21,523 bases of DNA, taken from contig JAKAMR010000043.1 of the NCBI GenBank assembly GCA_021812785.1, forward strand, positions 1 to 21,523, read 5' to 3'. The notes beneath the pieces are model-generated. The model was not told where the DNA came from. It was given only the letters and a program-made list of their open reading frames with translations, and did no database searches. This DNA is from Nitrospirota bacterium (GTDB lineage Bacteria; Nitrospirota; Thermodesulfovibrionia; Thermodesulfovibrionales; JdFR-88). A program made the translations under genes and the position numbers. Below, piece after piece: positions 15,446 to 21,523 of this stretch (positions are counted from its first letter, which is position 1; each line of letters opens with the position of its first letter).

Positions 15446-17889
15446 TAGAGTTCGTCATAAACGGCAAAAACATACAGGCGGAGCCCAAGACCACCATCTT
15501 GCAGGCCGCCCTTGCAAACGGGATATACATACCTCACCTCTGCTGGGACAGGAGGCTGACGCCGTACGGCGGCTGCCGCCTCTGCCTGGTGGAGGTTGAG
15601 GGGCAGAAAAAACTCCTTGCCTCCTGCTCGACGCCCGCGGAGCCGGGGATGGTCATCCATACCGAGACGCCCAAGCTGGAGAAGGCCAGGAGGACCGTCC
15701 TTGAGCTGCTCCTCATCCACCACCCGCTGGACTGCCCCGTCTGCGACAAGGCGGGGGAATGCGATCTGCAGGACCTGGCCTTCAAGTACGGCCCGGTGGC
15801 AAGCAGGTTTTCAGACGAGAGAAAGCATGAGCCGGAATCGACCGCCGCGCCCCTTATAGAAAGGAACGCAAACAGGTGTATCCTGTGCGGCAAGTGCGTT
15901 AGGATCTGCAAGGAGCACCAGGGCGTGGGGGCCATCAATCTTATCGGCAGGGGGTTCAAGACGAAGGTAAGCCCCGCGTTCGAGGAGACGCTGGACTGCG
16001 AGTTCTGCGGCCAGTGCGTGGATTCCTGCCCGGTTGGAGCCCTCGGGGTGAAGCCCTACAAGTTCCGCTCCAGGGTATGGCTGATGGAAGAGCAGGAGAA
16101 CATCTGCCCATACTGCTCCGTAGGCTGCACCTCCGTCCTCAGCATGAGGGACGGCCACATCCTGCGCGCAAGGGGCAAGGACGGGGTTGGCGTAAGCAAA
16201 GGGGACCTGTGCCCGAGGGGAAGGTTCGGGTTCGACTTCATAGAATCGGAGCGCAGGCTCAAAACCCCGCTCATACGAAAGGAAGGCAAGCTCGAGCCCG
16301 CCACCTGGCAGGAGGCCATTGAGTTTGCGGCCAGGAGGCTTCAGGAGGTCAAGGCGGCTCATGGCCCGGAGGCAATTGGAGCGCTGGGCTCGGAGCGCTG
16401 CTCGGTAGAAGACAACTACATGCTCAAAAAGTTCATGGAGCTTGCCGTGGGTTCAGCGAACGTGGACTCAAGGACCAGGATGGGCTACTCCAAGCAGGTG
16501 GAGGCGCTCAAAAAGGCCTTCGGCATGGACAGACTGGCCATGGACCTTGACGCCCCGCTCAGGGCGGACGTCATTTTCGTCCTGGAGTCGGACCTCACCT
16601 CCACGCACCCTGTCTACGGACTGAAGGCCCTTGCGGCCCGAAGGGACTTCAGGGCGGCCCTCATAGTGGCCGACCCCAGGGAGACAAAACTCTCCAGGTG
16701 GAGTTCCCAGTGGCTGCGGATAAGGCCCGCAACCGGCGTTGCCCTTGTAAACGGCATCATGAGCGCCCTTATCGAAGAGGGCCTGTACGACAAAAAGGCC
16801 GAAGAGGCGAAGGGGTTTGCGGAGCTGAAGAAAGCCCTGGAGAGACAAAACCCTTCTGCCGCCGCGGGCGTTGCAGGCGTGCCCGAACAGGACGTAAGGG
16901 AGGCGGCCCGTGCGCTTGCGGCCGCAAAGAACCCGATGCTCATGGCGTGTTTCGGAAGCTCGGAGAACACGAAGGGAGAAGGCACCGCGCTTGCCCTGAT
17001 GGACCTGGCAATTCTGCTTGGCAGGGGGCCCGAGGCGCTGGGCCTGCCCCCGGAATTTGCAAACACCATGGGGACCCAGCTGGCCATGGAAGGCACCGGT
17101 ACAGGCCTTGACGCCATGGAGATGATGTACGGGGGCCGGATGAAGGCGATGTACATAATGGGCGAGAACCCGGCAGTCACCTTCCCGGACACGGCCAGGG
17201 TCATGGACACGCTTGGCAGGCTGGAGCTCATCATCGTCCAGGACATAATGATGACCGCCACGGCAAAGCTCGCTCACATTGTGCTACCCGCCTCGGGCTG
17301 GGGAGAAAAAGACGGCACCTTCATCGGGATGACCGGCAAGCCGCAAAAGATAAACAAATGCCTGCCTGAAACGGGGCTTTCCATGCCAGACTGGAAGATA
17401 TTAAGAAACATAGGCAGGCTGATGCAAACTGACCTGGACGCAAAAAACTTTGCGCAGCTTTCCGTGAAGGCCCTGATGGACATGCCGCATGGCGGCGGGC
17501 AGGCGCAGCCGGCGCTAGTTCCCGTGGGGCAGGAGATGAGGGAGCCAGCCGACAGCGACTATCCGTTCATCTTCGCCACAGGCAACCTCATGCAGCATTC
17601 GGGGAGCCTCACCACAATATCCAACAACCTGGATTCCGCCGCGCCCGATGCCTGCCTTCAGATAAACCCTCTGGACGCGGATGCCCGCGGCATATACAAC
17701 GAGAGTTTCGTAAAGGTAAGCGGAAGAAACGGGGAGGCCATCTACCTTAAGGCCAGGGTCACCGAGGAGGTCCCCCAGGGGATGGTATTTGCTCCGGTGC
17801 ACTTTGCCCATGCCAAGGTCAACCTGCTTACCCTGCCTTCAAAAAACGGAGAGGCCCCCACCGTGGCGGTGAAGGTGGAAGCGGCGTGA
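15442..17889 (+). CDS. NuoG/formate-dehydrogenase-like molybdopterin-fold subunit without the metal-ligand Cys/Sec
   Basis: 815 residues. Order of Fe-S sites: N-terminal [2Fe-2S] (Cys34, 45, 48, 62); His-Cys3 [4Fe-4S] (His94, Cys98, 101, 107); two [4Fe-4S] sites (Cys146/149/152/156 and Cys186/189/192/196); then the molybdopterin-oxidoreductase [4Fe-4S] (Cys222, 225, 229, 257, CPRGR). A full Mo-bis-MGD-type fold follows. In formate dehydrogenases the sequence NVDHCARL(C/U)H carries the Mo/W ligand; here it reads NVDSRTRMGYS with Gly348 at that place, so formate oxidation is unlikely. The lysine in CPKGR of FDHs is Arg259. It is therefore best called a NuoG-like electron conduit. It overlaps nuoF by four bases and is the last gene before a strong hairpin. 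Complex I membrane genes are absent from the window. Confidence 0.88.
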   Translation: MIEFVINGKNIQAEPKTTILQAALANGIYIPHLCWDRRLTPYGGCRLCLVEVEGQKKLLASCSTPAEPGMVIHTETPKLEKARRTVLELLLIHHPLDCPVCDKAGECDLQDLAFKYGPVASRFSDERKHEPESTAAPLIERNANRCILCGKCVRICKEHQGVGAINLIGRGFKTKVSPAFEETLDCEFCGQCVDSCPVGALGVKPYKFRSRVWLMEEQENICPYCSVGCTSVLSMRDGHILRARGKDGVGVSKGDLCPRGRFGFDFIESERRLKTPLIRKEGKLEPATWQEAIEFAARRLQEVKAAHGPEAIGALGSERCSVEDNYMLKKFMELAVGSANVDSRTRMGYSKQVEALKKAFGMDRLAMDLDAPLRADVIFVLESDLTSTHPVYGLKALAARRDFRAALIVADPRETKLSRWSSQWLRIRPATGVALVNGIMSALIEEGLYDKKAEEAKGFAELKKALERQNPSAAAGVAGVPEQDVREAARALAAAKNPMLMACFGSSENTKGEGTALALMDLAILLGRGPEALGLPPEFANTMGTQLAMEGTGTGLDAMEMMYGGRMKAMYIMGENPAVTFPDTARVMDTLGRLELIIVQDIMMTATAKLAHIVLPASGWGEKDGTFIGMTGKPQKINKCLPETGLSMPDWKILRNIGRLMQTDLDAKNFAQLSVKALMDMPHGGGQAQPALVPVGQEMREPADSDYPFIFATGNLMQHSGSLTTISNNLDSAAPDACLQINPLDADARGIYNESFVKVSGRNGEAIYLKARVTEEVPQGMVFAPVHFAHAKVNLLTLPSKNGEAPTVAVKVEAA

Positions 17890-17929
17890 ACTGAAAGACG
17901 GGAACAGCCCGGAAAAGGAAAATCAGAGG

Positions 17930-17983
17930 GCCGGGGGCCGGCTAAAAAAGCCAAAAAGGTTTTTTAGCCGGCCCCCGGCATTT
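17930..17983 (+). terminator. Very strong hairpin ending the redox operon
   Basis: A perfect 20-bp stem (17930-17949 with 17960-17979) closes a 10-base loop. The arms are a GC block plus an A6/T6 run next to the loop, and ATTTT follows. It begins 41 bases after the last stop codon. The T-run is inside the stem rather than after it, so it may also stabilise the mRNA end or act on both strands. Confidence 0.82.
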
Positions 17984-18112
17984 TAAAAACGGCTCTTCAG
18001 TTTTGAGTGAAGGGGCGGGCGGCATTCGCTCCTGCTGCATTTTTTCGTATCTTTTTGTCTTGCCTATATTTTTTTATGCGCTTAGCCGATTAGTTACCAT
18101 TCCTGTGTAATT

Positions 18113-18212
18113 TGTCATTCCGGCCGGATTTATTCTGGTTGCGGATAAAAACGGGCGGAATCGTGCTTTTGCAAGGGAAAGATTTCCGGCTCGCTTCGCT
18201 TGCGGGAATGAC
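18113..18212. repeat. MITE-like element with GTCATTCC/GGAATGAC ends
   Basis: The 99-base segment 18114-18212 starts with GTCATTCCGGC and ends with GGAATGAC, an 8-bp terminal inverted repeat, with GC-rich inner sequence (TCCGGCTCGCTTCGCTTGCG) near the right end. Elements with GTCATTCC ends are widespread in intergenic DNA of several anaerobic lineages. There is no coding capacity and no obvious target duplication. It lies in the 524-base gene-free stretch 17890-18413, whose remaining AT-rich parts hold nothing else I recognise apart from the other sites listed. Confidence 0.5.
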
Positions 18213-18260
18213 CTGCGTAAACCGTATAAGCGCATTTTCAAATCTTCAGAGGGGCATGGG

Positions 18261-18339
18261 GCGCCCAAAAAGGTGCAAACCCCGTTTCAATGTCCCATAT
18301 TAATACCCTGCATTCGATGCCCACAGGACATATAATGAC
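18261..18339 (+). repeat. Dispersed intergenic repeat, copy 1 (upstream of leuD)
   Basis: Three blocks are shared with an inverted copy at 20460-20529: a 38-39 base block starting GCGCCCAAAAAGGTG and ending TTTCAATGTCCCATA (one mismatch), then GCATTCGATGCCC, then CATATAATGAC. Copy 1 has a nine-to-ten base insertion (around 18299-18309) between the first two blocks. The GCAT-TCG-ATGC part can form a small hairpin. No protein is encoded. It ends 11 bases before the candidate -35 of leuD. Confidence 0.9.
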
Positions 18340-18349
18340 CGTGCCCGGC

Positions 18350-18379
18350 TTGCTTCATTTCCCGCCTCTGTTATACAAT
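18350..18379 (+). promoter_or_regulatory. Candidate sigma-70-type promoter for leuDB
   Basis: TTGCTT (18350-18355) and TACAAT (18374-18379) are 18 bases apart, and the -10 ends 34 bases before the leuD start. Each hexamer differs from consensus at one or two positions. The perfect TATAAT at 18331-18336 inside the dispersed repeat has no acceptable -35 and is a weaker alternative. No leader peptide or T-box is visible. Confidence 0.5.
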
Positions 18380-18413
18380 TTTCATTTATTCCTATAGTGG
18401 AGGTTTCTCGCAA

Positions 18414-18908
18414 ATGGTCATAAAAGGGAAGGTCTGGAAATTCGGTGACGACGTGGACACGGACGCGATAATACCGGCAAGGTATCTGAACACCTCGGAC
18501 CCGGCGGAGCTTGCCAAGCACGTGATGGAGGACGCCGACAAGGATTTCCCGGGGAAGGTCAGGCCCGGGGACATCATCGTGGCAGGCAAGAACTTCGGCT
18601 GCGGCTCTTCCAGGGAGCACGCCCCGCTGGCTATCAAGGCCGCAGGCATAACCACTGTTGTCGCCAGGAGCTTCGCCCGCATATTCTTCAGGAACTCTTT
18701 CAATATAGGGCTGCCTATCTTCGAATGCCCAGAGCTCTTTGAGAACGTGCAGGAAGGCAGCGTCATAGAGATAGATACCGACAAGGGCACCATCCTGGCA
18801 GGCGGGAAGACCTACAGCTCCAGCCCCATACCGCCTTTCATGCGGGAGCTTGTGGGCGCGGGAGGGCTTGTTGAGTGGACGAAGAAAAAACTGGCCTCGC
18901 GTAAATAG
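18414..18908 (+). CDS. leuD: 3-Isopropylmalate dehydratase small subunit
   Basis: 164 residues, the length of the short LeuD type found in archaea and many anaerobes. With LeuC (not in the window) it isomerises 2-isopropylmalate to 3-isopropylmalate in leucine synthesis. The swivelling-domain signatures are the [14 protein letters not shown] stretch at residues 12-25 and the [12 protein letters not shown] loop at 60-71, followed by [24 protein letters not shown] lies ten bases before the ATG. Homoaconitase or related small subunits share these motifs, but the adjacent isopropylmalate dehydrogenase gene favours the leucine pathway. Confidence 0.93.
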   Translation: MVIKGKVWKFGDDVDTDAIIPARYLNTSDPAELAKHVMEDADKDFPGKVRPGDIIVAGKNFGCGSSREHAPLAIKAAGITTVVARSFARIFFRNSFNIGLPIFECPELFENVQEGSVIEIDTDKGTILAGGKTYSSSPIPPFMRELVGAGGLVEWTKKKLASRK

Positions 18909-18934
18909 AAAAAAATCCAAAAAGGAGATTCGGC

Positions 18935-19999
18935 ATGAAATCTTACAAGATCGCTCTTATACCCGGTGACGGCACCGGTCCCGAGGTAATAGCCGAGGGC
19001 ATAAAGACACTGAACGCCGCGGCCGGCCGCTTCGACTTCAAGCTGGAGTTCACCAACTTCGATTTTGGCGGAGACCGCTACCTGAGAACCGGTGAGACGC
19101 TTCCGGCAAGCGCCCTGGAGGAGCTCAGGAAATTCGATGCGATATATCTTGGGGCCATAGGCCACCCGGACGTGAAGCCTGGCATCCTTGAAAAAGGCAT
19201 CCTGCTTGAGCTGCGCTTCAAGCTGGACCAGTACATCAACCTGCGCCCCATAAAACTCTATCCCGGCGTGGACTGCCCGCTAAAGGGGAAAGGCCCGGAC
19301 GACATAGACCTGGTCGTAGTGAGGGAAAACTCCGAGGGGCTTTACGCGGGGGCGGGCGGCACGCTTAAAAAAGGCACGCCGGACGAGGTGGCCATACAGG
19401 AGTCGATCAACACGAGAAAAGGCGTCGAGAGGTGCCTCAGGTACGCGTTTGAATATACGCAGAAAAGGAACAGGCGCAAGAACCTGACCCTCTGCGGAAA
19501 AACTAACGTGCTCACCTATGCCTTCGACCTCTGGGAGAGGGCGTTTAGGGAGATTGCGCCAGAGTACCCGGATGTAAAGACGGACTACGCCCATGTGGAC
19601 GCCATAACCATGTGGTTTGTCAAAAACCCGGAATGGTTCGACGTCGTTGTCACGGACAACATGTTCGGCGACATCATAACTGACCTTGGCGCGATGATAC
19701 AGGGAGGCATGGGCATAGCAGCGGGAGGAAACATAAATCCGGCTGGCGTCTCCATGTTCGAGCCAATCGGAGGTTCGGCCCCCAAGTACAAGGGTCAGAA
19801 CGTCATAAATCCGCTTGCCGCCATCAGCGCGGGCGGGATGATGCTTGAGCACCTTGGCCAGGCGGATGCCGCCAGGGCCATAGAGGCCGCCGTGATGGAG
19901 ATCACGGGAAAACACATAAAGAGCCTTGCCGCAGGCAAGATGGGCATGGGCACAACTGAAGTCGGCGACCTTGCCGCCAAACTCGCCTCCAGCATCTAG
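18935..19999 (+). CDS. leuB: 3-Isopropylmalate dehydrogenase
   Basis: 354 residues. Oxidises and decarboxylates 3-isopropylmalate with NAD+ to give 2-oxoisocaproate, the step after LeuCD. Visible family features: [10 protein letters not shown] at the start; [20 protein letters not shown] with the substrate-contacting arginines; [12 protein letters not shown]; the Mg-binding [16 protein letters not shown] with Asp246 and Asp250; and [14 protein letters not shown]...[17 protein letters not shown] in the coenzyme region. The QYINLRP loop is also seen in tartrate/malate dehydrogenase relatives, but the overall pattern matches actinobacterial-type LeuB. It starts 26 bases after leuD behind AGGAGA and is co-transcribed with it. 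Confidence 0.93.
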   Translation: MKSYKIALIPGDGTGPEVIAEGIKTLNAAAGRFDFKLEFTNFDFGGDRYLRTGETLPASALEELRKFDAIYLGAIGHPDVKPGILEKGILLELRFKLDQYINLRPIKLYPGVDCPLKGKGPDDIDLVVVRENSEGLYAGAGGTLKKGTPDEVAIQESINTRKGVERCLRYAFEYTQKRNRRKNLTLCGKTNVLTYAFDLWERAFREIAPEYPDVKTDYAHVDAITMWFVKNPEWFDVVVTDNMFGDIITDLGAMIQGGMGIAAGGNINPAGVSMFEPIGGSAPKYKGQNVINPLAAISAGGMMLEHLGQADAARAIEAAVMEITGKHIKSLAAGKMGMGTTEVGDLAAKLASSI

Positions 20000-20020
20000 T
20001 CCGGAAAAATCAGGAAAAGC

Positions 20021-20063
20021 AAAAAATAAAAAGGCCGGGCCCCTTTTGATAGGGGCCCTGGCC
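20021..20063 (-). terminator. Hairpin oriented as a minus-strand intrinsic terminator
   Basis: A 12-bp GC stem with one bulged base (GGCCGGGCCCCT, 20033-20044, with 20051-20063) has an A-rich run on its left (20021-20032), which reads as a U-tract only for minus-strand transcripts. It sits 34 bases after leuB, where it may also end or protect the leuDB message despite lacking a plus-strand U-run. Confidence 0.55.
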
Positions 20064-20223
20064 CGAGTTAGGGAGGAAAAAAGCTGCTGCTCTTTTCTTG
20101 CCTTAAATTTATCCCAATACTGTGAAGGAAAATTGAAGATAAAATGAATAGATTATGTTGAATTTGCCCGTCATCCAATTCCCTCCCGGATGCGCAAGAC
20201 CTTCTTTTTTATGCTCTGAGGGC

Positions 20224-20251
20224 AAAAAAAGGGCCGGATATTGTCCGGCCC
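20224..20251 (-). terminator. Second minus-oriented intrinsic terminator-like hairpin
   Basis: GGGCCGGA (20231-20238) pairs perfectly with TCCGGCCC (20244-20251) around a five-base loop, and A7 at 20224-20230 gives a U7 tract on the minus strand. No minus-strand gene is recognisable between it and the lgt terminator at 20554-20587, so it may end a small RNA or be a relic. Confidence 0.6.
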
Positions 20252-20292
20252 GAAACTCAGGAGGAATGGATTTTCTTTACACTATTAGCATA

Positions 20293-20314
20293 CCCCCGAA
20301 TTGTGAAGAAATTA
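20293..20314. repeat. Short repeated module, copy A
   Basis: CCCCCGAATTGTGAAGAAAT followed by TA matches 20631-20652 except for two one-base indels, and weaker similarity continues to about 20349 (shared TTGAA and ATGAG). On the minus strand it lies 40-60 bases before an intrinsic terminator, exactly as copy B does. The wider gap 20000-20670 otherwise holds only the hairpins and repeats listed here; I see no protein gene in it. Confidence 0.6.
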
Positions 20315-20459
20315 TTTGAACAGCTTGAAGGAATCATGAGATTTTTTCAGATCACTTGCCCACTTCTGGCCGTTTAGAGCGATTTTATTTTTTGCTTTTT
20401 ATTTTCCGGATAAGATTTTTTCCTTAAAAAAAAGGGGCCTTCCGGGAATCCTGCGGGGC

Positions 20460-20529
20460 GTCATTATATGCTCCGCGGGCATCGAATGCGTATGGGACAT
20501 TGAAACGGGGTTTACACCTTTTTGGGCGC
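20460..20529 (-). repeat. Dispersed intergenic repeat, copy 2 (inverted, downstream of leuB)
   Basis: On the minus strand this segment repeats the three blocks of 18261-18339, without the nine-to-ten base insertion. Together the copies form an inverted pair enclosing leuD and leuB. The TATAAT of the third block (20468-20463) faces left, but no good -35 precedes it. Confidence 0.9.
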
Positions 20530-20553
20530 GCCGCATGAAACAGCGGCAGAGCC

Positions 20554-20587
20554 AAAAAAAGAAGGGCCCTTTTATGGGCCCTTCTTT
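20554..20587 (-). terminator. Rho-independent terminator of lgt
   Basis: GAAGGGCCC (20561-20569) pairs with GGGCCCTTC (20576-20584) around a six-base loop, and flanking AAA/TTT extends the stem to 12 bp. The A-run 20554-20560 gives a U7 tract for leftward transcripts. It lies about 85 bases beyond the lgt stop. Confidence 0.85.
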
Positions 20588-20630
20588 CGGAGAGGGGGAA
20601 TCTTTTTCTTTTTATTTAGAAATAGTTTAT

Positions 20631-20652
20631 CCCCCGAATTTGAAGAAAATTA
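20631..20652. repeat. Short repeated module, copy B (lgt 3' UTR)
   Basis: CCCCCGAATTTGAAGAAAAT followed by TA is the partner of 20293-20314. It lies between the lgt stop codon and the lgt terminator, and its weaker flank reaches the last codons of lgt. Confidence 0.6.
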
Positions 20653-20670
20653 GAAGAGAGTTTGAAAAGA

Positions 20671-21465
20671 TTATGAGTTTTGCACCCTTGCGGCCTTGCG
20701 GCGCCAGAGGGCCAGCGCAATGCCGGCAAGCACCATGACGGAGCTCAAGACCTGTCCCATGGTGAAGGGGCCCGCAACGAAGCCAAGCTGCGGGTCGGGC
20801 TGCCTGAAAAACTCAAGGGTGAACCTGAATATCCCGTATAATATGAGGAAGGCTGCAAGGAGCATTCCGCTTCTTTTTATCCTGTCCTTCAATATCCAGA
20901 GGATAACGAAAAGCACCACCCCTTCGAAAAAAAACTCGTATAGCTCAGAGGGATGGCGAGGAATGTTGCCTCCCTGAGGAAATATCATTGCCCAGGGCAC
21001 ATTCGTAGGGCGGCCGAAGAGCTCGCCGTTTATGAAATTGCCGATCCTCCCAAACCCGAGGCCGGGAGGGACGGTAGCCACCAGCATGTCGGCCATCCTC
21101 CAGAAATCAAGCTTGTGTTTCCTGCAGAAAAGGACGCCGGCTATTACAAGGCCGATGAGCCCGCCGTGAAAGGACATCCCGCCCTGCCATACGGCAAATA
21201 TCCTCAAAGGGTTTTGCATGTAATAGGGCAGGTTGTAAAACAGCACGTACCCAAGCCTGGCCCCCAGCACAAGGGCCACGATAAGCCAGAAATAGAAGCT
21301 CTCGACCACCTGCTGGGTAAGACCCTTTATCTTCTTTTTCCTGGCCTGGTAATTAAAAAGGAACCAGGAGGTGATGAAGCCCAGGATGTACATGAGCCCA
21401 TACCACCTGATCGCAAAAGGGCCCACCTTCACAATCGTCGGACTAAAACGCGGGTACGGGATCAT
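20671..21465 (-). CDS. lgt: Prolipoprotein diacylglyceryl transferase
   Basis: 264 residues. Transfers diacylglycerol from phosphatidylglycerol to the lipobox cysteine of prolipoproteins in the inner membrane. Seven or so membrane segments are visible. Diagnostic residues include RWYGLMYILGF at 20-30, MSFHGGLIG (His100), and the Lgt signature GRIGNFINGELFGRPT at 139-153 with Arg140 in the essential position, followed by HPSELYEFF. The length is normal. An AGGAAGG ribosome site precedes the ATG, which overlaps the stop of an upstream frame by four bases. It ends at the intrinsic terminator to its left. Confidence 0.97.
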   Translation of the reverse strand: MIPYPRFSPTIVKVGPFAIRWYGLMYILGFITSWFLFNYQARKKKIKGLTQQVVESFYFWLIVALVLGARLGYVLFYNLPYYMQNPLRIFAVWQGGMSFHGGLIGLVIAGVLFCRKHKLDFWRMADMLVATVPPGLGFGRIGNFINGELFGRPTNVPWAMIFPQGGNIPRHPSELYEFFFEGVVLFVILWILKDRIKRSGMLLAAFLILYGIFRFTLEFFRQPDPQLGFVAGPFTMGQVLSSVMVLAGIALALWRRKAARVQNS

Positions 21466-21523
21466 CGCCCTCTTCCTTCCTGTCTGAACGACGCGGCAAA
21501 AGGCTCTGCCGCGCCGGCCATGG
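21462..21523 (-). CDS. Possible 3' end of the gene upstream of lgt (partial)
   Basis: A minus-strand frame is open from the window edge and ends in a TGA overlapping the lgt ATG (ATGA), a junction common between coupled genes. Only about 19 codons are visible (ending FAASFRQEGRGR), with no recognisable motif. The other two minus frames are also open over this short span, so the reading is tentative. lspA is a frequent lgt neighbour, but nothing here shows it. Confidence 0.35.
   Translation of the reverse strand, partial: MAGAAEPFAASFRQEGRGR

Noticed and set aside
16462..16500. Possible selenocysteine site in the formate-dehydrogenase-like protein
   Set aside because: The codon at the metal-ligand position is GGC (Gly), and there is no in-frame TGA there.
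18331..18336. TATAAT in the dispersed repeat as the main leuD promoter
   Set aside because: No -35-like hexamer lies 16-18 bases upstream in either copy; the TTGCTT/TACAAT pair is better placed.
20322..20467. Minus-strand mini-frame reading ...NGQKWASDLKKSHDSFKLFK, preceded in frame by ~21 codons and a TAA
   Set aside because: It needs readthrough of a stop, lies in AT-rich intergenic DNA and has no ribosome site; it could be a relic but cannot be supported.
20470..20515. ATTGAAAC motif in the dispersed repeat, resembling the 3' end of many CRISPR repeats
   Set aside because: Each copy is single, there are no regular spacers and no cas genes, and conservation extends well past a CRISPR repeat into two further blocks.

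Overview
The window is GC-rich bacterial chromosome with densely packed genes, mostly good Shine-Dalgarno sequences and many ATGA or TGATG overlaps. No plasmid, phage, IS or CRISPR genes are visible. The gene content (HemA with a CcsA/HemX-like protein, DUF401 permease, clostridial-style diaphorase genes in a lipoprotein-making cell, sigma-54 promoter, GTCATTCC-type intergenic repeats) suggests an anaerobe of a Nitrospirota or Desulfobacterota type. That placement is inference, not a measured assignment.

Layout. Positions 1-7090 (minus strand) hold argG, dprA, topA, a MobB-like P-loop NTPase, a ccsA/hemX-like gene and the start of hemA. The last three are tightly coupled. Positions 7398-9138 (minus) hold a DUF401 membrane protein and a Cys-rich YkgJ-like protein. 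Positions 9167-17983 (plus) form one nine-gene operon that opens with a textbook sigma-54 -24/-12 promoter and closes with a 20-bp-stem hairpin. Positions 18350-19999 (plus) hold leuD-leuB in a repeat-rich setting. Positions 20671-21465 (minus) hold lgt, and the last ~60 bases may be the tail of the gene before it.

The operon is the main find. Gene order: receiver domain fused to a GcvH-like domain; RsbW/HATPase protein; DRTGG protein; PHP-domain protein; second HATPase protein; receiver domain fused to a NuoE-type [2Fe-2S] subunit; thioredoxin-like [2Fe-2S] ferredoxin; HydB/NuoF-like flavoprotein; NuoG/formate-dehydrogenase-like subunit. The last four can form a soluble NADH-linked electron-transfer complex. 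The first five resemble the accessory genes found beside [FeFe]-hydrogenase and NuoEF-like genes in anaerobes. What is unusual is that two-component receiver domains are fused directly to the redox subunit and to a lipoyl-like domain, that the GcvH-like domain lacks the lipoyl lysine, and that the NuoG-like subunit has Gly where formate dehydrogenases have the Cys/Sec metal ligand. The complex therefore looks like a phosphorylation-controlled diaphorase whose final partner is not encoded here.

The intergenic DNA around leuDB carries an inverted pair of a ~70-79 bp dispersed element, a ~99 bp GTCATTCC-ended element, three hairpins oriented as minus-strand terminators and a second short repeated module.
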